From the NCBI RefSeq assembly GCF_006175985.1, contig NZ_SRSH01000002.1:124001-188000 (forward strand): a stretch of 64,000 nucleotides of DNA, in the 5' to 3' direction. Each line of letters opens with the position of its first letter. The first letter of the stretch is position 1. A model generated the notes under the pieces. It ran no database searches. It had not been told where the DNA came from and was given only the letters and a program-made list of their open reading frames with translations. Source of the stretch: Methylotetracoccus oryzae (GTDB lineage: Bacteria > Pseudomonadota > Gammaproteobacteria > Methylococcales > Methylococcaceae). The position numbers and the translations under genes were made by a program. This document shows, in pieces, positions 18,258 to 27,285 of this stretch.

Positions 18258-19375
18258 GTTCTGGTTGCTCCAAGGTAATTGTTGAATTGATCCAGTAACC
18301 GACGCACTGGCGCCGGCAAGCCCAGGTCCGAAGCGTGGTTCGGTGACGTCCAGCACGAGTGCGCTTCCGACACTCGATCCGGGGGGCGTGTGGTTTGCAT
18401 TCGGACCGCGACGAAGTCCAGATGGAAGTGGGTCAGCGTATGCCGCTGTGCCGGCAAGTCGGCCAAGTGCTCGGCCCGAAGGCTGTTCGTGGCCAGCCAC
18501 GGGGCGATCTGCGTGGTGTCGTCAAACATCGGAAAGCACCAGAGGCCGCCCCAGACCCCGGTCGGTGGCCGGCGTTCCAGGAAGAAATTGCCCGCTCCGT
18601 CTTCGAGGATCAGCATCGTGCAGCGCCGCACCGGGACCGTGCGACGCGGTCGCGGGCTCGGCAGCGAACCGACCCGCTGCTCGGATCGGGCGCGACAGCC
18701 GGGGGACAGGGGGCAGTGATTGCAAGCCGGGCGGCCGCGGGTGCAGACCAGCGCCCCCAGATCCATCATGGCCTGATTATAAGCATCAGACCGGTCGGGT
18801 GGTGTAAGCCGGTCGGCGGTCGCCCACAAGCTTGCAGCGACTGAGGCGGTACCGGGCCAACCTTCGATACCCCGGTAGCGGCACAACACGCGCTTGACAT
18901 TGCCGTCGAGGATGGTCGCCCGAATGCCGAAACCCAGGCTGAGGATCGCGCCGGCCGTGGAGCGTCCGATACCGGGCAGGTCAGCCAATTCATCGAGCGT
19001 AGCCGGCAGTGCTCCTGCGTAGCGTTCGGCGACGATCTCCGCGCAGCGATGCAGGTTGCGTGCGCGGGCATAGTAGCCGAGACCCGACCATAGGGCGAGC
19101 ACGCGCTCCGCGGGAGCGGATGCGAGCGTGCGAATGTCCGGAAAATTTCCCGCGAAGCGCTCGAAGTAGGGCACAACGGTCGCGACCTGTGTCTGTTGCA
19201 GCATGATCTCGGAGATCCAGACTCGATAGGGGTCGCGTGGATTTTGCCAGGGCAGGTTCTTCCGACCGTGGATCTCAAACCAGGCGAGAACGGAGTGCCT
19301 GAATTGCTCCACTGACTCGTTCGTGGGCGTTGGAACCCGAGATTCCGGATTGATTGGTGGGCGCCTCAAACTCAC
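18254..19375 (-). CDS. mutY: A/G-specific adenine glycosylase MutY
   Basis: Removes adenine mispaired with 8-oxoguanine. The 373-residue protein has the catalytic acids E56 (WISEIMLQQTQV) and D157 (TILDGNVKRV), the HhH motif LPGIGRSTA, and the four Fe-S cysteines C211, C218, C221 and C227 (C-x6-C-x2-C-x5-C). A NUDIX-like MutT-homology domain covers about 240-365. The N-terminus is some 19 residues longer than in E. coli MutY, but no shorter ATG start is available before the conserved part. Confidence 0.96.
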   Translation of the reverse strand: MSLRRPPINPESRVPTPTNESVEQFRHSVLAWFEIHGRKNLPWQNPRDPYRVWISEIMLQQTQVATVVPYFERFAGNFPDIRTLASAPAERVLALWSGLGYYARARNLHRCAEIVAERYAGALPATLDELADLPGIGRSTAGAILSLGFGIRATILDGNVKRVLCRYRGIEGWPGTASVAASLWATADRLTPPDRSDAYNQAMMDLGALVCTRGRPACNHCPLSPGCRARSEQRVGSLPSPRPRRTVPVRRCTMLILEDGAGNFFLERRPPTGVWGGLWCFPMFDDTTQIAPWLATNSLRAEHLADLPAQRHTLTHFHLDFVAVRMQTTRPPDRVSEAHSCWTSPNHASDLGLPAPVRRLLDQFNNYLGATRT

Positions 19376-19486
19376 TCCCCGGTACCCTCATCGACGAGCG
19401 ACAGATCCGCCCAACGCAAAGGGAAGCGTCCGCTGCGGGATTCATTTAGAATTAAGCGACTGCACGGATGGGAAATGTTTTCTGAC

Positions 19487-19609
19487 ATGCTCCGGATTTT
19501 CAAGCTCAGTTCCCTGACGGTACTCGCCGTCCTCGTCCTGTCGGCCTGTGGCCAGAAGGGCCCACTTTATCTCCCGCGCCCGGGCGAAGACCCCGAGCAG
19601 CAGCGCTGA
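19487..19609 (+). CDS. lptM: Small outer-membrane lipoprotein LptM (YifL)
   Basis: A 40-residue lipoprotein precursor: MLRIFKLSS, a hydrophobic core, lipobox LSAC with the lipidated Cys at 21, then GQKGPLYLPRP. The CGQKGPLYLP pattern is the LptM signature. LptM assists LptD assembly in the outer membrane. It sits just before lysA, its conserved position (lppL/yifL). An in-frame ATG at 19475 would add four residues (MFSD); neither start has an ideal ribosome site. The stop is 4 bp before the lysA ATG. Confidence 0.9.
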   Translation: MLRIFKLSSLTVLAVLVLSACGQKGPLYLPRPGEDPEQQR

Positions 19610-19613
19610 CCTC

Positions 19614-20861
19614 ATGGATCATTTTAACTACCGCGACGGCATCCTGCATGCCGAGGCCGTGCCTTTACCCGAGATCGCCAAGCGTTTCGGCACGCCCGTT
19701 TACGTTTACTGTCGGGCGACGTTGGAACGCCATTTTCATGCCTTCGATCGCGTATTCGAAGGTTGGCCGCATCTGGTCTGCTACGCCGTCAAGGCCAACT
19801 CGAACCTGGGCGTGCTCGATGTACTGGCCCGACTTGGCTCTGGTTTCGACATCGTTTCGGTTGGGGAATTGGAACGTGTCCTGGCGGCGGGTGGCTCTCC
19901 GGACAAGGTTGTGTTTTCTGGGGTCGGCAAGCGCGAAGACGAGATGCGCAGGGCCCTCGAGGTCGGTATCCGTTGCTTCAACGTCGAGGTTGCGGAAGAA
20001 CTCGACCGCCTGAGCCGCCTGGCGGGAGAGTTGGGCGTGGTGGCGCCCGTGTCCATACGGGTCAACCCGGACGTCGATGCCGGCACCCATCCCTATATTT
20101 CGACCGGTCTCCGCGAGAACAAGTTTGGGCTCGATATCGACGCGGCGCTGGTGCAATACCTGCGGGCTGCGCGCCTGCCGAACCTCGACATCGTCGGCAT
20201 CGATTGCCATATCGGCTCGCAATTGACCAGCGTCGAGCCTTTTCTCGATGCGCTGGATCGGATACTCAGGCTCGCGGACCGGCTGAGCGATGCGGGTATC
20301 CGGATCCGCCATCTGGATCTCGGTGGCGGTCTCGGTATTCGCTATCAGGACGAGATCCCGCCGGAGCCAGCGGACTACGCGGCCGCAGTCCTGGATCGGC
20401 TGCGCTCGCGAGACTACGAAGTATTGATCGAGCCGGGGCGGGCGATCGCCGGCAACGCGGGGGTATTGCTGATGCGGGTGGAGTATCTGAAGTCCACGCA
20501 GGCCAAGCACTTCGCGATCGTCGATGCGGCGATGAACGATTTGATCCGCCCGGCGCTGTACCAGGCCTGGCAGGAGATCGTGCCGGTCAAGCAGGGCGGC
20601 GCCGGGCCCGAGCGGACCTACGACATCGTCGGTCCGGTCTGCGAAACGGGCGATTTCCTGGGCAAGGAGCGGTCGCTCGGGCTCGAAGTCGGCGATTTGC
20701 TGGCTGCCCGTTCCGCCGGTGCCTATGGCTTCAGCATGAGCTCGAATTACAATTCCCGTCCCCGTGCGGCCGAGGTGATGGTCGACGGAGCCACTGTCCA
20801 TCTGGTACGTGAGCGCGAGGATGTGCCGCAGCTGTTTGCTGGAGAATACCGGATCGGATGA
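19614..20861 (+). CDS. lysA: Diaminopimelate decarboxylase
   Basis: Converts meso-diaminopimelate to lysine using PLP. The 415-residue product has the Schiff-base K60 in CYAVKANSN, the HIGSQ motif, the Gly-rich phosphate loop LDLGGGLGI, and CETGDFLGK with the active-site Cys. I chose ATG 19614 (MDHFNYRDG) because earlier in-frame starts overlap lptM. It is followed by dapF with a 4-bp overlap in the standard lptM-lysA-dapF-DUF484-xerC operon. Confidence 0.97.
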   Translation: MDHFNYRDGILHAEAVPLPEIAKRFGTPVYVYCRATLERHFHAFDRVFEGWPHLVCYAVKANSNLGVLDVLARLGSGFDIVSVGELERVLAAGGSPDKVVFSGVGKREDEMRRALEVGIRCFNVEVAEELDRLSRLAGELGVVAPVSIRVNPDVDAGTHPYISTGLRENKFGLDIDAALVQYLRAARLPNLDIVGIDCHIGSQLTSVEPFLDALDRILRLADRLSDAGIRIRHLDLGGGLGIRYQDEIPPEPADYAAAVLDRLRSRDYEVLIEPGRAIAGNAGVLLMRVEYLKSTQAKHFAIVDAAMNDLIRPALYQAWQEIVPVKQGGAGPERTYDIVGPVCETGDFLGKERSLGLEVGDLLAARSAGAYGFSMSSNYNSRPRAAEVMVDGATVHLVREREDVPQLFAGEYRIG

Positions 20862-21697
20862 GCCCGACGCGCGTTCCTTTCGTCAAGATGCACGGGCTCG
20901 GCAACGATTTTGTCGTGTTCGACGGCGTCCGCCGGAGGCTGAAGCTGGATGCCGGGCGCGTCCGTGCGATCGCTGATCGACATTTCGGTATCGGTTGCGA
21001 CCAGGTCCTGCTGGTCGAACCCGCGACGAAGCCCGGGGCACACTTTTCCTACCGTATCTTCAATGCCGATGGCGGCGAAGTCGCCCAGTGCGGCAACGGT
21101 GCGCGCTGTTTTGCGCGTTTCGTACGGGAGCAGGGACTGTGCGACGCCGACGATGTCATCGTCGATACTCGTGCCGGTCGCATGATCCTGCACCTCCAAC
21201 CGAACGGGGACGTGAAGGTCAACATGGGCGTGCCGCGTCATGCCCCCGCGGAAATTCCTTATCAGGCTGCCGCGGAAGCGCCGCTCTACACGTTGACGAT
21301 CGACGGGACGGAGATCCGATTCGGAGCAGTTTCACTGGGAAACCCGCACGCGGTGATCGTCGTCGACGATGTCGATCTGGCGCCCGTAGCCACGCTCGGC
21401 AGGCGCATCGAGTCCGATCCGGCCTTTCCCGAACGCGTCAATGTTGGGTTCCTCGCCCCGATTGACCGGCAGCAGGGACGTCTGCGGGTCTTCGAGCGGG
21501 GATCGGGTGAGACGCTGGCCTGCGGCAGTGGTGCCTGCGCCGCTGTCATCGTCGGGATCGAGCAGGGGTTGTTCGACGATACGGTGCACCTCGATCTGCC
21601 CGGAGGGAGGCTGCAGGTTCAGTGGAGCGGTAGAGGACGCCCGGCATTCCTGATCGGGCCAGCCGTCACAGTATTCGAAGGCAGTATCGATTTATGA
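20858..21697 (+). CDS. dapF: Diaminopimelate epimerase
   Basis: Interconverts LL- and meso-diaminopimelate, feeding both lysine and peptidoglycan synthesis. The 279-residue protein has the two catalytic cysteines C78 (CGNGARCF) and C222 (ACGSGACA) and the N-terminal KMHGLGNDF motif. ATGA overlaps couple it to lysA upstream and to the DUF484 gene downstream. Confidence 0.97.
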   Translation: MSPTRVPFVKMHGLGNDFVVFDGVRRRLKLDAGRVRAIADRHFGIGCDQVLLVEPATKPGAHFSYRIFNADGGEVAQCGNGARCFARFVREQGLCDADDVIVDTRAGRMILHLQPNGDVKVNMGVPRHAPAEIPYQAAAEAPLYTLTIDGTEIRFGAVSLGNPHAVIVVDDVDLAPVATLGRRIESDPAFPERVNVGFLAPIDRQQGRLRVFERGSGETLACGSGACAAVIVGIEQGLFDDTVHLDLPGGRLQVQWSGRGRPAFLIGPAVTVFEGSIDL

Positions 21698-22410
21698 GTT
21701 CAAAGCCAGCCCAACAGCCCGAACAGGGCCTGCGGTCCATCGATGTGGCCGCCTACCTGAGCGCCCACCCTGACTTTTTCCACCAGCATCAGGACCTGCT
21801 GGAAGTGCTGAACGTCCCGCACCCCTGTGGCGACGCCGTGTCTCTGGTCGCCAAACAGATCGACTTGTTGCGGGACAAGAACCGGAAGCTTCAAGTTAAG
21901 CTGAGCGAGATCGTGCAGAACGCTCGCGACAACGACGCCGTATTCCGCCGGATACACGAGTTGACGCTCGCCTTGCTCGAAGCGACCAGCGTCGACGATG
22001 CGCTCGCCTCTCTGCGCTGGATCCTGCACGAGGCCTTTCAGGCAGATTTCGTGACACTGCGGGTTTTCGACCCGCAGCCTGCGATGGCGCTGTCGGATCT
22101 GTACACCTCGCAGGACCGCGCGGAGTTGAGCGCAATCCGCCCGATTCTCGATGCCGGGGTGCCAGTCTGCGGCGTGCCCAGCGCCGACAAGATTCGCTGC
22201 CTTTTCGACCCGGATGGCGATGAGGTCCTGTCATATGCCCTGATTCCGTTGCGGCACGCCGGCGTCAAGGGGTTTCTCGCCATCGGGAGCCGCAGCGCAC
22301 AGCGCTTCCAGACCACGATGGGGAATTTCTTTCTCGCCCAGATCGGTGAGATCGTGGCGGCGCGGCTCGCCGATCTCCTGCGTGCCATCGGCCGAGAGCA
22401 TGACGCCTGA
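21694..22410 (+). CDS. DUF484 family GAF-like protein
   Basis: A 238-residue protein with an N-terminal YLSAHPDFFHQHQDLL segment, a coiled-coil stretch at about 55-90 (VAKQIDLLRDKNRKLQVKL) and a C-terminal GAF-like domain. This is the DUF484 family, routinely found between dapF and xerC. Its function is not established. The gene overlaps dapF by 4 bp and xerC by 11 bp, so it is translated with them. Confidence 0.9.
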   Translation: MSSKPAQQPEQGLRSIDVAAYLSAHPDFFHQHQDLLEVLNVPHPCGDAVSLVAKQIDLLRDKNRKLQVKLSEIVQNARDNDAVFRRIHELTLALLEATSVDDALASLRWILHEAFQADFVTLRVFDPQPAMALSDLYTSQDRAELSAIRPILDAGVPVCGVPSADKIRCLFDPDGDEVLSYALIPLRHAGVKGFLAIGSRSAQRFQTTMGNFFLAQIGEIVAARLADLLRAIGREHDA

Positions 22411-23311
22411 GTCATTCACCGGCGTCGCCGAGTTTCTCGAACGCTGCGGACAGCGTGGCTCGGAGCACACTGCGGCCGCCTACCGCCGCGATCTGGCGCA
22501 GTTCCGGGCGTTCTGCGCTGACCTGGGGATCACCGGCCTCACCGAAATCCGGCCAGGACACGTCAAGGCCTTCATTGCCGACCGGCATCGAGCGGGCATG
22601 GCGACGCGCAGCCTGCATCGTAAGCTCGCCGCAATCCGCAGCTTTTTCGATTTTCTGACCCGCCGCGGTGAGCTCACACACAATCCCGCGCGAGCGGTCC
22701 GCGCCCCGAAGCTTGCCCGGAGTCTGCCGCGCTTGCTCGATGTCGACCAGATCGGTGGGCTGCTTGCCGCCGAGGCCGACGATGGGCTGGAGGAACGCGA
22801 TCTCGCGATGTGGGAACTGTTCTACTCTTCGGGCCTGCGCCTCGGCGAACTGGTCAAGCTGGACGTCAGGGACGTGGACCGGGAACAAGGCTGGGTTCTG
22901 GTGCGCGAGGGGAAGGGTCGCAAGTCGCGCTACGTGCCACTGGGGCGCTATGCCAACGAAGCCCTCGGCCGCTGGCTCGACGTGCGCCCCGGCTTTGCCG
23001 TGACCGGAACGGACGCATTGTTCGTCAGCCGAAGAGGCAGCCGGATCGCGGCGCGTACCGTGCAGGTCCGGCTCAAGCGCTGGCAGGCCCTCAAGGGCGG
23101 CGATCAGCCGGTACATCCGCATATGCTGCGGCATTCCTTCGCCAGTCACGTGCTGGAGTCCGGCGGGGACCTGCGGGCTGTGCAGGAAATGCTGGGCCAT
23201 GCCAATCTGAGTACGACCCAGATTTACACTCACCTTGACTTCCAGCGTCTGGCCGCCGTTTACGATCAGGCCCATCCACGCGCTCACAAGGTCCGCGACA
23301 AGAAGCGCTGA
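22400..23311 (+). CDS. xerC: Tyrosine recombinase XerC
   Basis: Site-specific recombinase that, with XerD, resolves chromosome dimers at dif. The 303-residue protein has all catalytic residues: R147, K172, H241, R244, H267 and nucleophile Y276 in QIYTHLD. The N-terminal SAM-like core-binding domain spans about 1-90. I placed the start at 22400 inside the DUF484 gene end (MTPESFTGVAEFLERC), as expected for XerC. The operon context distinguishes it from XerD and from phage integrases. Confidence 0.96.
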   Translation: MTPESFTGVAEFLERCGQRGSEHTAAAYRRDLAQFRAFCADLGITGLTEIRPGHVKAFIADRHRAGMATRSLHRKLAAIRSFFDFLTRRGELTHNPARAVRAPKLARSLPRLLDVDQIGGLLAAEADDGLEERDLAMWELFYSSGLRLGELVKLDVRDVDREQGWVLVREGKGRKSRYVPLGRYANEALGRWLDVRPGFAVTGTDALFVSRRGSRIAARTVQVRLKRWQALKGGDQPVHPHMLRHSFASHVLESGGDLRAVQEMLGHANLSTTQIYTHLDFQRLAAVYDQAHPRAHKVRDKKR

Positions 23312-23345
23312 CCGCGGCCGACCTCGTCGGCAACGGATAATGAGC

Positions 23346-23351
23346 TATAAT
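23346..23351 (+). promoter_or_regulatory. Possible -10 box for the DUF2333 gene
   Basis: Perfect TATAAT 28 bases before the ATG at 23380, in the 68-bp gap after xerC. The matching -35 position reads only CTCGTC, so promoter strength is uncertain. Confidence 0.4.
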
Positions 23352-23379
23352 CGCGCCCACCCCTAAGATACAGGAACTG

Positions 23380-24444
23380 ATGATGGCATTCTCGCCTCAG
23401 AAACCCCCGGGTAAGTCGAAGGCGTCCAATTCCGGACTCTTTCGGGCCTTTCACCCGGAAACGATGAAGGAGAAAGGCGTCTCGTGGACGATCGCCATGC
23501 TGTCGATCATCTTCATCGTCGTGTTTCTCGCCATCGCCGAGTACTGGGGCGAGGAGCCGGACCGTTTCGACGTCGTCGCAACGGCCGCCAAAGAGGGTAA
23601 GGTCAAAGATGCCAAGCAGTTGCCTCTCGGCTATACCTACGCGACGACGGTCATCCAGGTCGCGGAAACGCTGCTGACCAAACCCGGCGGCTTTCTGGTC
23701 AACGACATGTTCCCCCCTGGCGTGTTCGAGGACAATATGCCGAGCTGGGAATACGGTGCGTTGACCGCGCTGCGCGACTCGACCTCGGCCCTGCGTAACC
23801 ACATCGCGCGCGCTCAGTCGCAGTCCAAAGAAGATCCCGACCTCGCACAGGCCGAGCCGTTCTTCTATTTCGATCACACGTCGTGGCAGCTGCCGTCGTC
23901 CGAGTCTGAATACCAGAAGGGGATCGAGGCCATGCGGCGTTACCGCGCCCGGCTGTCGACCCGCGACGCCAGCTTCTTCTCGCGCGCCGACAACTTGCGC
24001 CAATACCTCGAAATTCTGGAGAAACGTCTCGGCAGCTTGTCGAACCGCCTGAGCGCCAGTGCCGGTGATACCGGTCTGGTTGCGGCCGACCTGGTGCCTC
24101 AGAACACCAATCCGGCTGACCGCCGCCAGACCATGCCGAAGACCCCTTGGTGGAACATCGACGATATCTTTTTCGAGGCGCGAGGATATAGCTGGGCAGC
24201 AATGCACGTGCTAAAGGCCGTCGAATTCGATTTCCGTGAAATCCTGGGGAACAAGACGGCGCTGGTTTCGCTGCAGGCGATTATTCGGGAACTCGAGGCC
24301 GGCCAGGCGCCTTATCTGAGTCCGATTATTCTTAACGGCGGGGGTTTTGGCATCTTCGCCAACTATTCACTCACGCTGGCGAATTATATCGCCCGTGCCA
24401 ACGCGGCCACGATCGATCTCCGCAATCTGCTCCAACAGGGGTAG
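23380..24444 (+). CDS. DUF2333 family membrane-anchored protein
   Basis: The 354-residue product has one membrane segment at about 37-53 (MLSIIFIVVFLAIA) after a positively charged N-terminus. A large, mostly helical domain then follows, predicted outside the cytoplasm. The segments LPLGYTYATTVIQVAETLL and PWWNIDDIFFEARGYSWA are characteristic of DUF2333, whose function is unknown. It has its own likely promoter and is convergent with darP. Confidence 0.87.
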   Translation: MMAFSPQKPPGKSKASNSGLFRAFHPETMKEKGVSWTIAMLSIIFIVVFLAIAEYWGEEPDRFDVVATAAKEGKVKDAKQLPLGYTYATTVIQVAETLLTKPGGFLVNDMFPPGVFEDNMPSWEYGALTALRDSTSALRNHIARAQSQSKEDPDLAQAEPFFYFDHTSWQLPSSESEYQKGIEAMRRYRARLSTRDASFFSRADNLRQYLEILEKRLGSLSNRLSASAGDTGLVAADLVPQNTNPADRRQTMPKTPWWNIDDIFFEARGYSWAAMHVLKAVEFDFREILGNKTALVSLQAIIRELEAGQAPYLSPIILNGGGFGIFANYSLTLANYIARANAATIDLRNLLQQG

Positions 24445-24531
24445 GCTTGCTTTTCAGCCTTCTCAGGTTATCTCGCGGGGCACGCTACACGGGTGGGCTC
24501 CGCGGCAGCGAAACCAGATTCCGCGCGGCGC

Positions 24532-25047
24532 CTATTCCGACTGCGCTTCCGCGAACAGTTCCCGCAGGTATTTGAACAGCAGCCGCGCAGCGCGCGGCGG
24601 CTGCGCCCGCAGCCGCTCGGTGCGCGCAGTTTCCACCAGGCTTCGGAGTTTCGGCCGGTCTGCTTCCGGGCATTCCGCCAGCAGGGATGCGATGGCGCTG
24701 TCGCCGTCGGCCAGAAGGCGGTCGCGCCAGGCTTCGATGCGGTGCAACGATCGCGTTGTCGCGGCGCTCACCTGTGTGAGCATCTCAAGCTTTTGCCGGA
24801 TCGGTTCGGCGTCGACCTGCCTTAGCAGTTTGCCGATGTATTTGCGCTGCCGTTTCAGGGATCCGTCCTGTTTCAGAGACTGTCCCTGACGGAGCGCGTC
24901 GTACAGTTCCCCGGGCAGTTCCATCCGTGTCAGTTGGTCCGGCGACAGCGCCAGGAGGTCGCTGCCCAGGTCCTGCAATGACTGAGCTTCCCGTTTGAGG
25001 CTGCTCTTGCTGGGGCGTTCGGTTCCGTTTTCTTCGAATGAGTCCAT
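24532..25047 (-). CDS. darP: Ribosome biogenesis factor DarP (YjgA)
   Basis: UPF0307 protein that associates with late 50S precursors. The 171-residue, highly charged helical product contains SKSSLKREAQSLQDLG, LPGELYDALRQ and RQRKYIGKLLRQVD, the family hallmarks. It is preceded 21 bp upstream on the same strand by a gene for a 60-residue membrane protein. In Proteobacteria it often neighbours pmbA, which is not seen here. Confidence 0.92.
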   Translation of the reverse strand: MDSFEENGTERPSKSSLKREAQSLQDLGSDLLALSPDQLTRMELPGELYDALRQGQSLKQDGSLKRQRKYIGKLLRQVDAEPIRQKLEMLTQVSAATTRSLHRIEAWRDRLLADGDSAIASLLAECPEADRPKLRSLVETARTERLRAQPPRAARLLFKYLRELFAEAQSE

Positions 25048-25068
25048 CGCACGTTCGGGCTTGGCTTT

Positions 25069-25251
25069 TCAGGTCAGGAGGATCAGGCCGATCACGAACA
25101 ACACGACGAAGCTCAGCGGCCAGAGGACGCTCGGCCAGTGGCTCGGCGCATGGCGGCTGAGCGCCAGGGCCGAGCGGATCCCCGGTGTCCACCAGATCAG
25201 CACCAGAACGACCAGAGCGCTCAGCAATATCGATTCCAGCGTGGAAGGCAT
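25069..25251 (-). CDS. Small two-helix membrane protein, unknown
   Basis: A 60-residue product starting MPSTLESILLSALVVLVL. It has two predicted membrane helices (about 8-21 and 42-59) joined by a short loop containing WWTPGIRSALALSRH. I do not recognise the family. The ORF is upstream of darP on the same strand with a 21-bp gap, so they may share a transcript. Hydrophobic composition and clean ends support it as real. Confidence 0.5.
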   Translation of the reverse strand: MPSTLESILLSALVVLVLIWWTPGIRSALALSRHAPSHWPSVLWPLSFVVLFVIGLILLT

Positions 25252-25652
25252 CAGTCGTGTCGCTCCGTCAGGGTGTGGGAGACGCTACGCGAAACCGGCG
25301 AGCAGGTAAAGCCCAAGGTTGGTTGAGACTACGGTGTGGCCGCGCTCCTGCATCGGCTGGTCCGACCGGCACGGCCGCCGCTGGTGTCGCAGGCATTCCC
25401 GTCGAGCGAGGCATCGGCCCACATGGCCGGTTGCTACGGACATTTCGTCAGGCCGGCGAACCGGCAGGCCGAGTCTGGCCGCCGCCCACCCCGACCCGCC
25501 AGGAACGCCGCTGGGTCAAGCTGCTAAATTGTGCTGACTTCATGGCCCGATGGTGCGTGCCGCGCATCCATGCAGGGCGAGGACGTGCAACTCGGGCATC
25601 GCCGGACGTCCCCGCGTTATGCGTCGCTAATCGCTGGTGCTAGGAGTCGGCC
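25252..25652. other. 401-bp gap upstream of the AEC transporter gene
   Basis: Divergent region between the 60-residue ORF and the transporter. I see no convincing gene. It contains a compact GCCGG-CGAA-CCGGC hairpin at 25452-25465 and the AGGAG ribosome site of the transporter at its right edge. Confidence 0.45.
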
Positions 25653-26618
25653 ATGCTGTTTCTGCATATTTTCGCGCTGATGATGCCGGTCATAATCCCG
25701 GTCGCTCTGGGCTTTACCTTCATTCGCCTCGGCATCTTCCGGCCGGAGCATGGTGACGCCCTTTTGAAATTCCTCCTCTACGCCACATTCCCGGCGATCA
25801 TCCTCGATCACCTTGTCGGTCAGCCGCTCGCGGTGTTGTTCCAGCCCGCCTTCACCGCCGCGACGCTGGCCTTTGTGGTCATCATGTATGGGGTCGTGCT
25901 GTCCGTTTATCTCTTCGCTTTTCAGCGCCCGATGGCGGAAGCAGCCATGGCGGCGCTGACCGGTTCCTTCGTCTCGGCCGGAATCGTCGGCCTGCCGATC
26001 ATGCTCGACCTCATCGGGCCGACCTATACCATCGTCCCGGTGATCGCCAATACCGTGATCAGTCTGGTCACGGCGGTGCCGGTCACGGTTCTGCTGATCC
26101 AGGTGGGCAGGCGCAGCACCTCCTCGAAGCTGTTGCCAACCCTGGGGCGGACCTTCGTCGAGGTGTTGAAAAACCCGCTGGTCCTGTCCGCCATCGCCGG
26201 GCTTCTGCTTTCGCTGCTCGCTGTCCCGATTCCCGGCTGGCTGCACGAAACCTTCGAAAAGGTCGGCGACGCGACTTTCGCGACCGCGCTCTTCGCCGTG
26301 GGCATGGGGATCGACCCGACCCTGCTGCGTAGCGATCTGTCACAGATCCTGGTGTTGTCGTTTTTCCGGATCGTGGTCTCGTCAGCCCTCGGGATCATCC
26401 TGGCGACTTCGTTCGATCTGCCACCGGGCTATGCGGTTTCCTTCGTCATCATGGCATCACTGCCGACCGCGAAAAGCGTGCCTCCGATCGCGCAGCAATA
26501 CGGTGTTTTCGTCGGTCAATCGTTTCAGGTCGTCACACTGACAACCCTTGCCATGGTGATTGCGATGCCCATCGTCTGTTATCTGAGCGGAATGATCTGG
26601 CCCGGCATCCTACGTTAG
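25653..26618 (+). CDS. AEC-family (auxin efflux carrier-like) transporter
   Basis: A 321-residue inner-membrane protein with about ten hydrophobic segments in two five-helix halves. The central cytoplasmic loop is hydrophilic (GRRSTSSKLLPTLGRT). The family motif region VLKNPLVLSAIAGLLL is present. AEC members export small organic acids or similar solutes. Nothing in the context identifies the substrate. CTAGGAG precedes the ATG. Confidence 0.87.
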   Translation: MLFLHIFALMMPVIIPVALGFTFIRLGIFRPEHGDALLKFLLYATFPAIILDHLVGQPLAVLFQPAFTAATLAFVVIMYGVVLSVYLFAFQRPMAEAAMAALTGSFVSAGIVGLPIMLDLIGPTYTIVPVIANTVISLVTAVPVTVLLIQVGRRSTSSKLLPTLGRTFVEVLKNPLVLSAIAGLLLSLLAVPIPGWLHETFEKVGDATFATALFAVGMGIDPTLLRSDLSQILVLSFFRIVVSSALGIILATSFDLPPGYAVSFVIMASLPTAKSVPPIAQQYGVFVGQSFQVVTLTTLAMVIAMPIVCYLSGMIWPGILR

Positions 26619-26626
26619 CCAGGCTC

Positions 26627-26643
26627 GGGCCATGGCATGGCCC
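26627..26643. terminator. Hairpin between convergent AEC and DUF3429 genes
   Basis: Perfect 7-bp inverted repeat GGGCCAT-GGC-ATGGCCC in the 41-bp gap between the two stop codons. It could serve both directions. There is no T-run. Confidence 0.4.
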
Positions 26644-26659
26644 TACTCGGCCAGGGGGT

Positions 26660-27124
26660 TCAGGACAGGCGCAAGCGTGCGACCGCCAGGATGAGGCAAA
26701 GCGCGGCGACAGCCGTCAAACTGGTGCGCAGCGGCGGGTACCATTCAGGCACGCTGAAGCGGGACTCAAACTGTTGATCTGCTCCGTATTGCGCTGCAAA
26801 GGAGCCGGCCATCAACAGCAAGCCCGACTCGGCGGGCACCAGAAAGGACGACCAAGCTGCAGCCGCCGGCACGACGCTCCAGCCCATTGACGTCATTCGA
26901 TCGCCGTACAGCATCTTCGGATGTACCAGAGCCAGCCCCCAGTGTATCGCCCCGACGAAGCTGAGGACGACGGCACCGTAACTCGATAGCCAGAACACCA
27001 GAGTGTTGCGATACTCCGACGGGAGTGCGTAGAGTCCGCTCGTCAGCACGACGAAGGGCAGCATCGCTGCCGTCCCGAGCCAGAACGGAACGGGCGGAGT
27101 TGGGTTGATCGGGCGGGTGTTCAT
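26660..27124 (-). CDS. DUF3429 family membrane protein
   Basis: A 154-residue protein with about five hydrophobic segments. It contains LSSYGAVVLSFVGAIHWGLAL, a stretch typical of DUF3429, and a C-terminal helix LTAVAALCLILAVARL. The family is widespread in Proteobacteria with no known function. It stands alone on the minus strand, convergent with the AEC transporter. Confidence 0.83.
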   Translation of the reverse strand: MNTRPINPTPPVPFWLGTAAMLPFVVLTSGLYALPSEYRNTLVFWLSSYGAVVLSFVGAIHWGLALVHPKMLYGDRMTSMGWSVVPAAAAWSSFLVPAESGLLLMAGSFAAQYGADQQFESRFSVPEWYPPLRTSLTAVAALCLILAVARLRLS

Positions 27125-27285
27125 TTCTATGGACCGAATGGGAACTGTGTATTCACGATTGAATCATAGGCCGCTGGGCCGATTGTAGCGACTGTTTGAC
27201 CATGCCGGTGGGGGCGGTGGTTCCGAAACACCCCCCTGCGCGGCTTATGGGCCAAGGTCTTTCGGGTCGCGGCGTGCTGGTCAGG

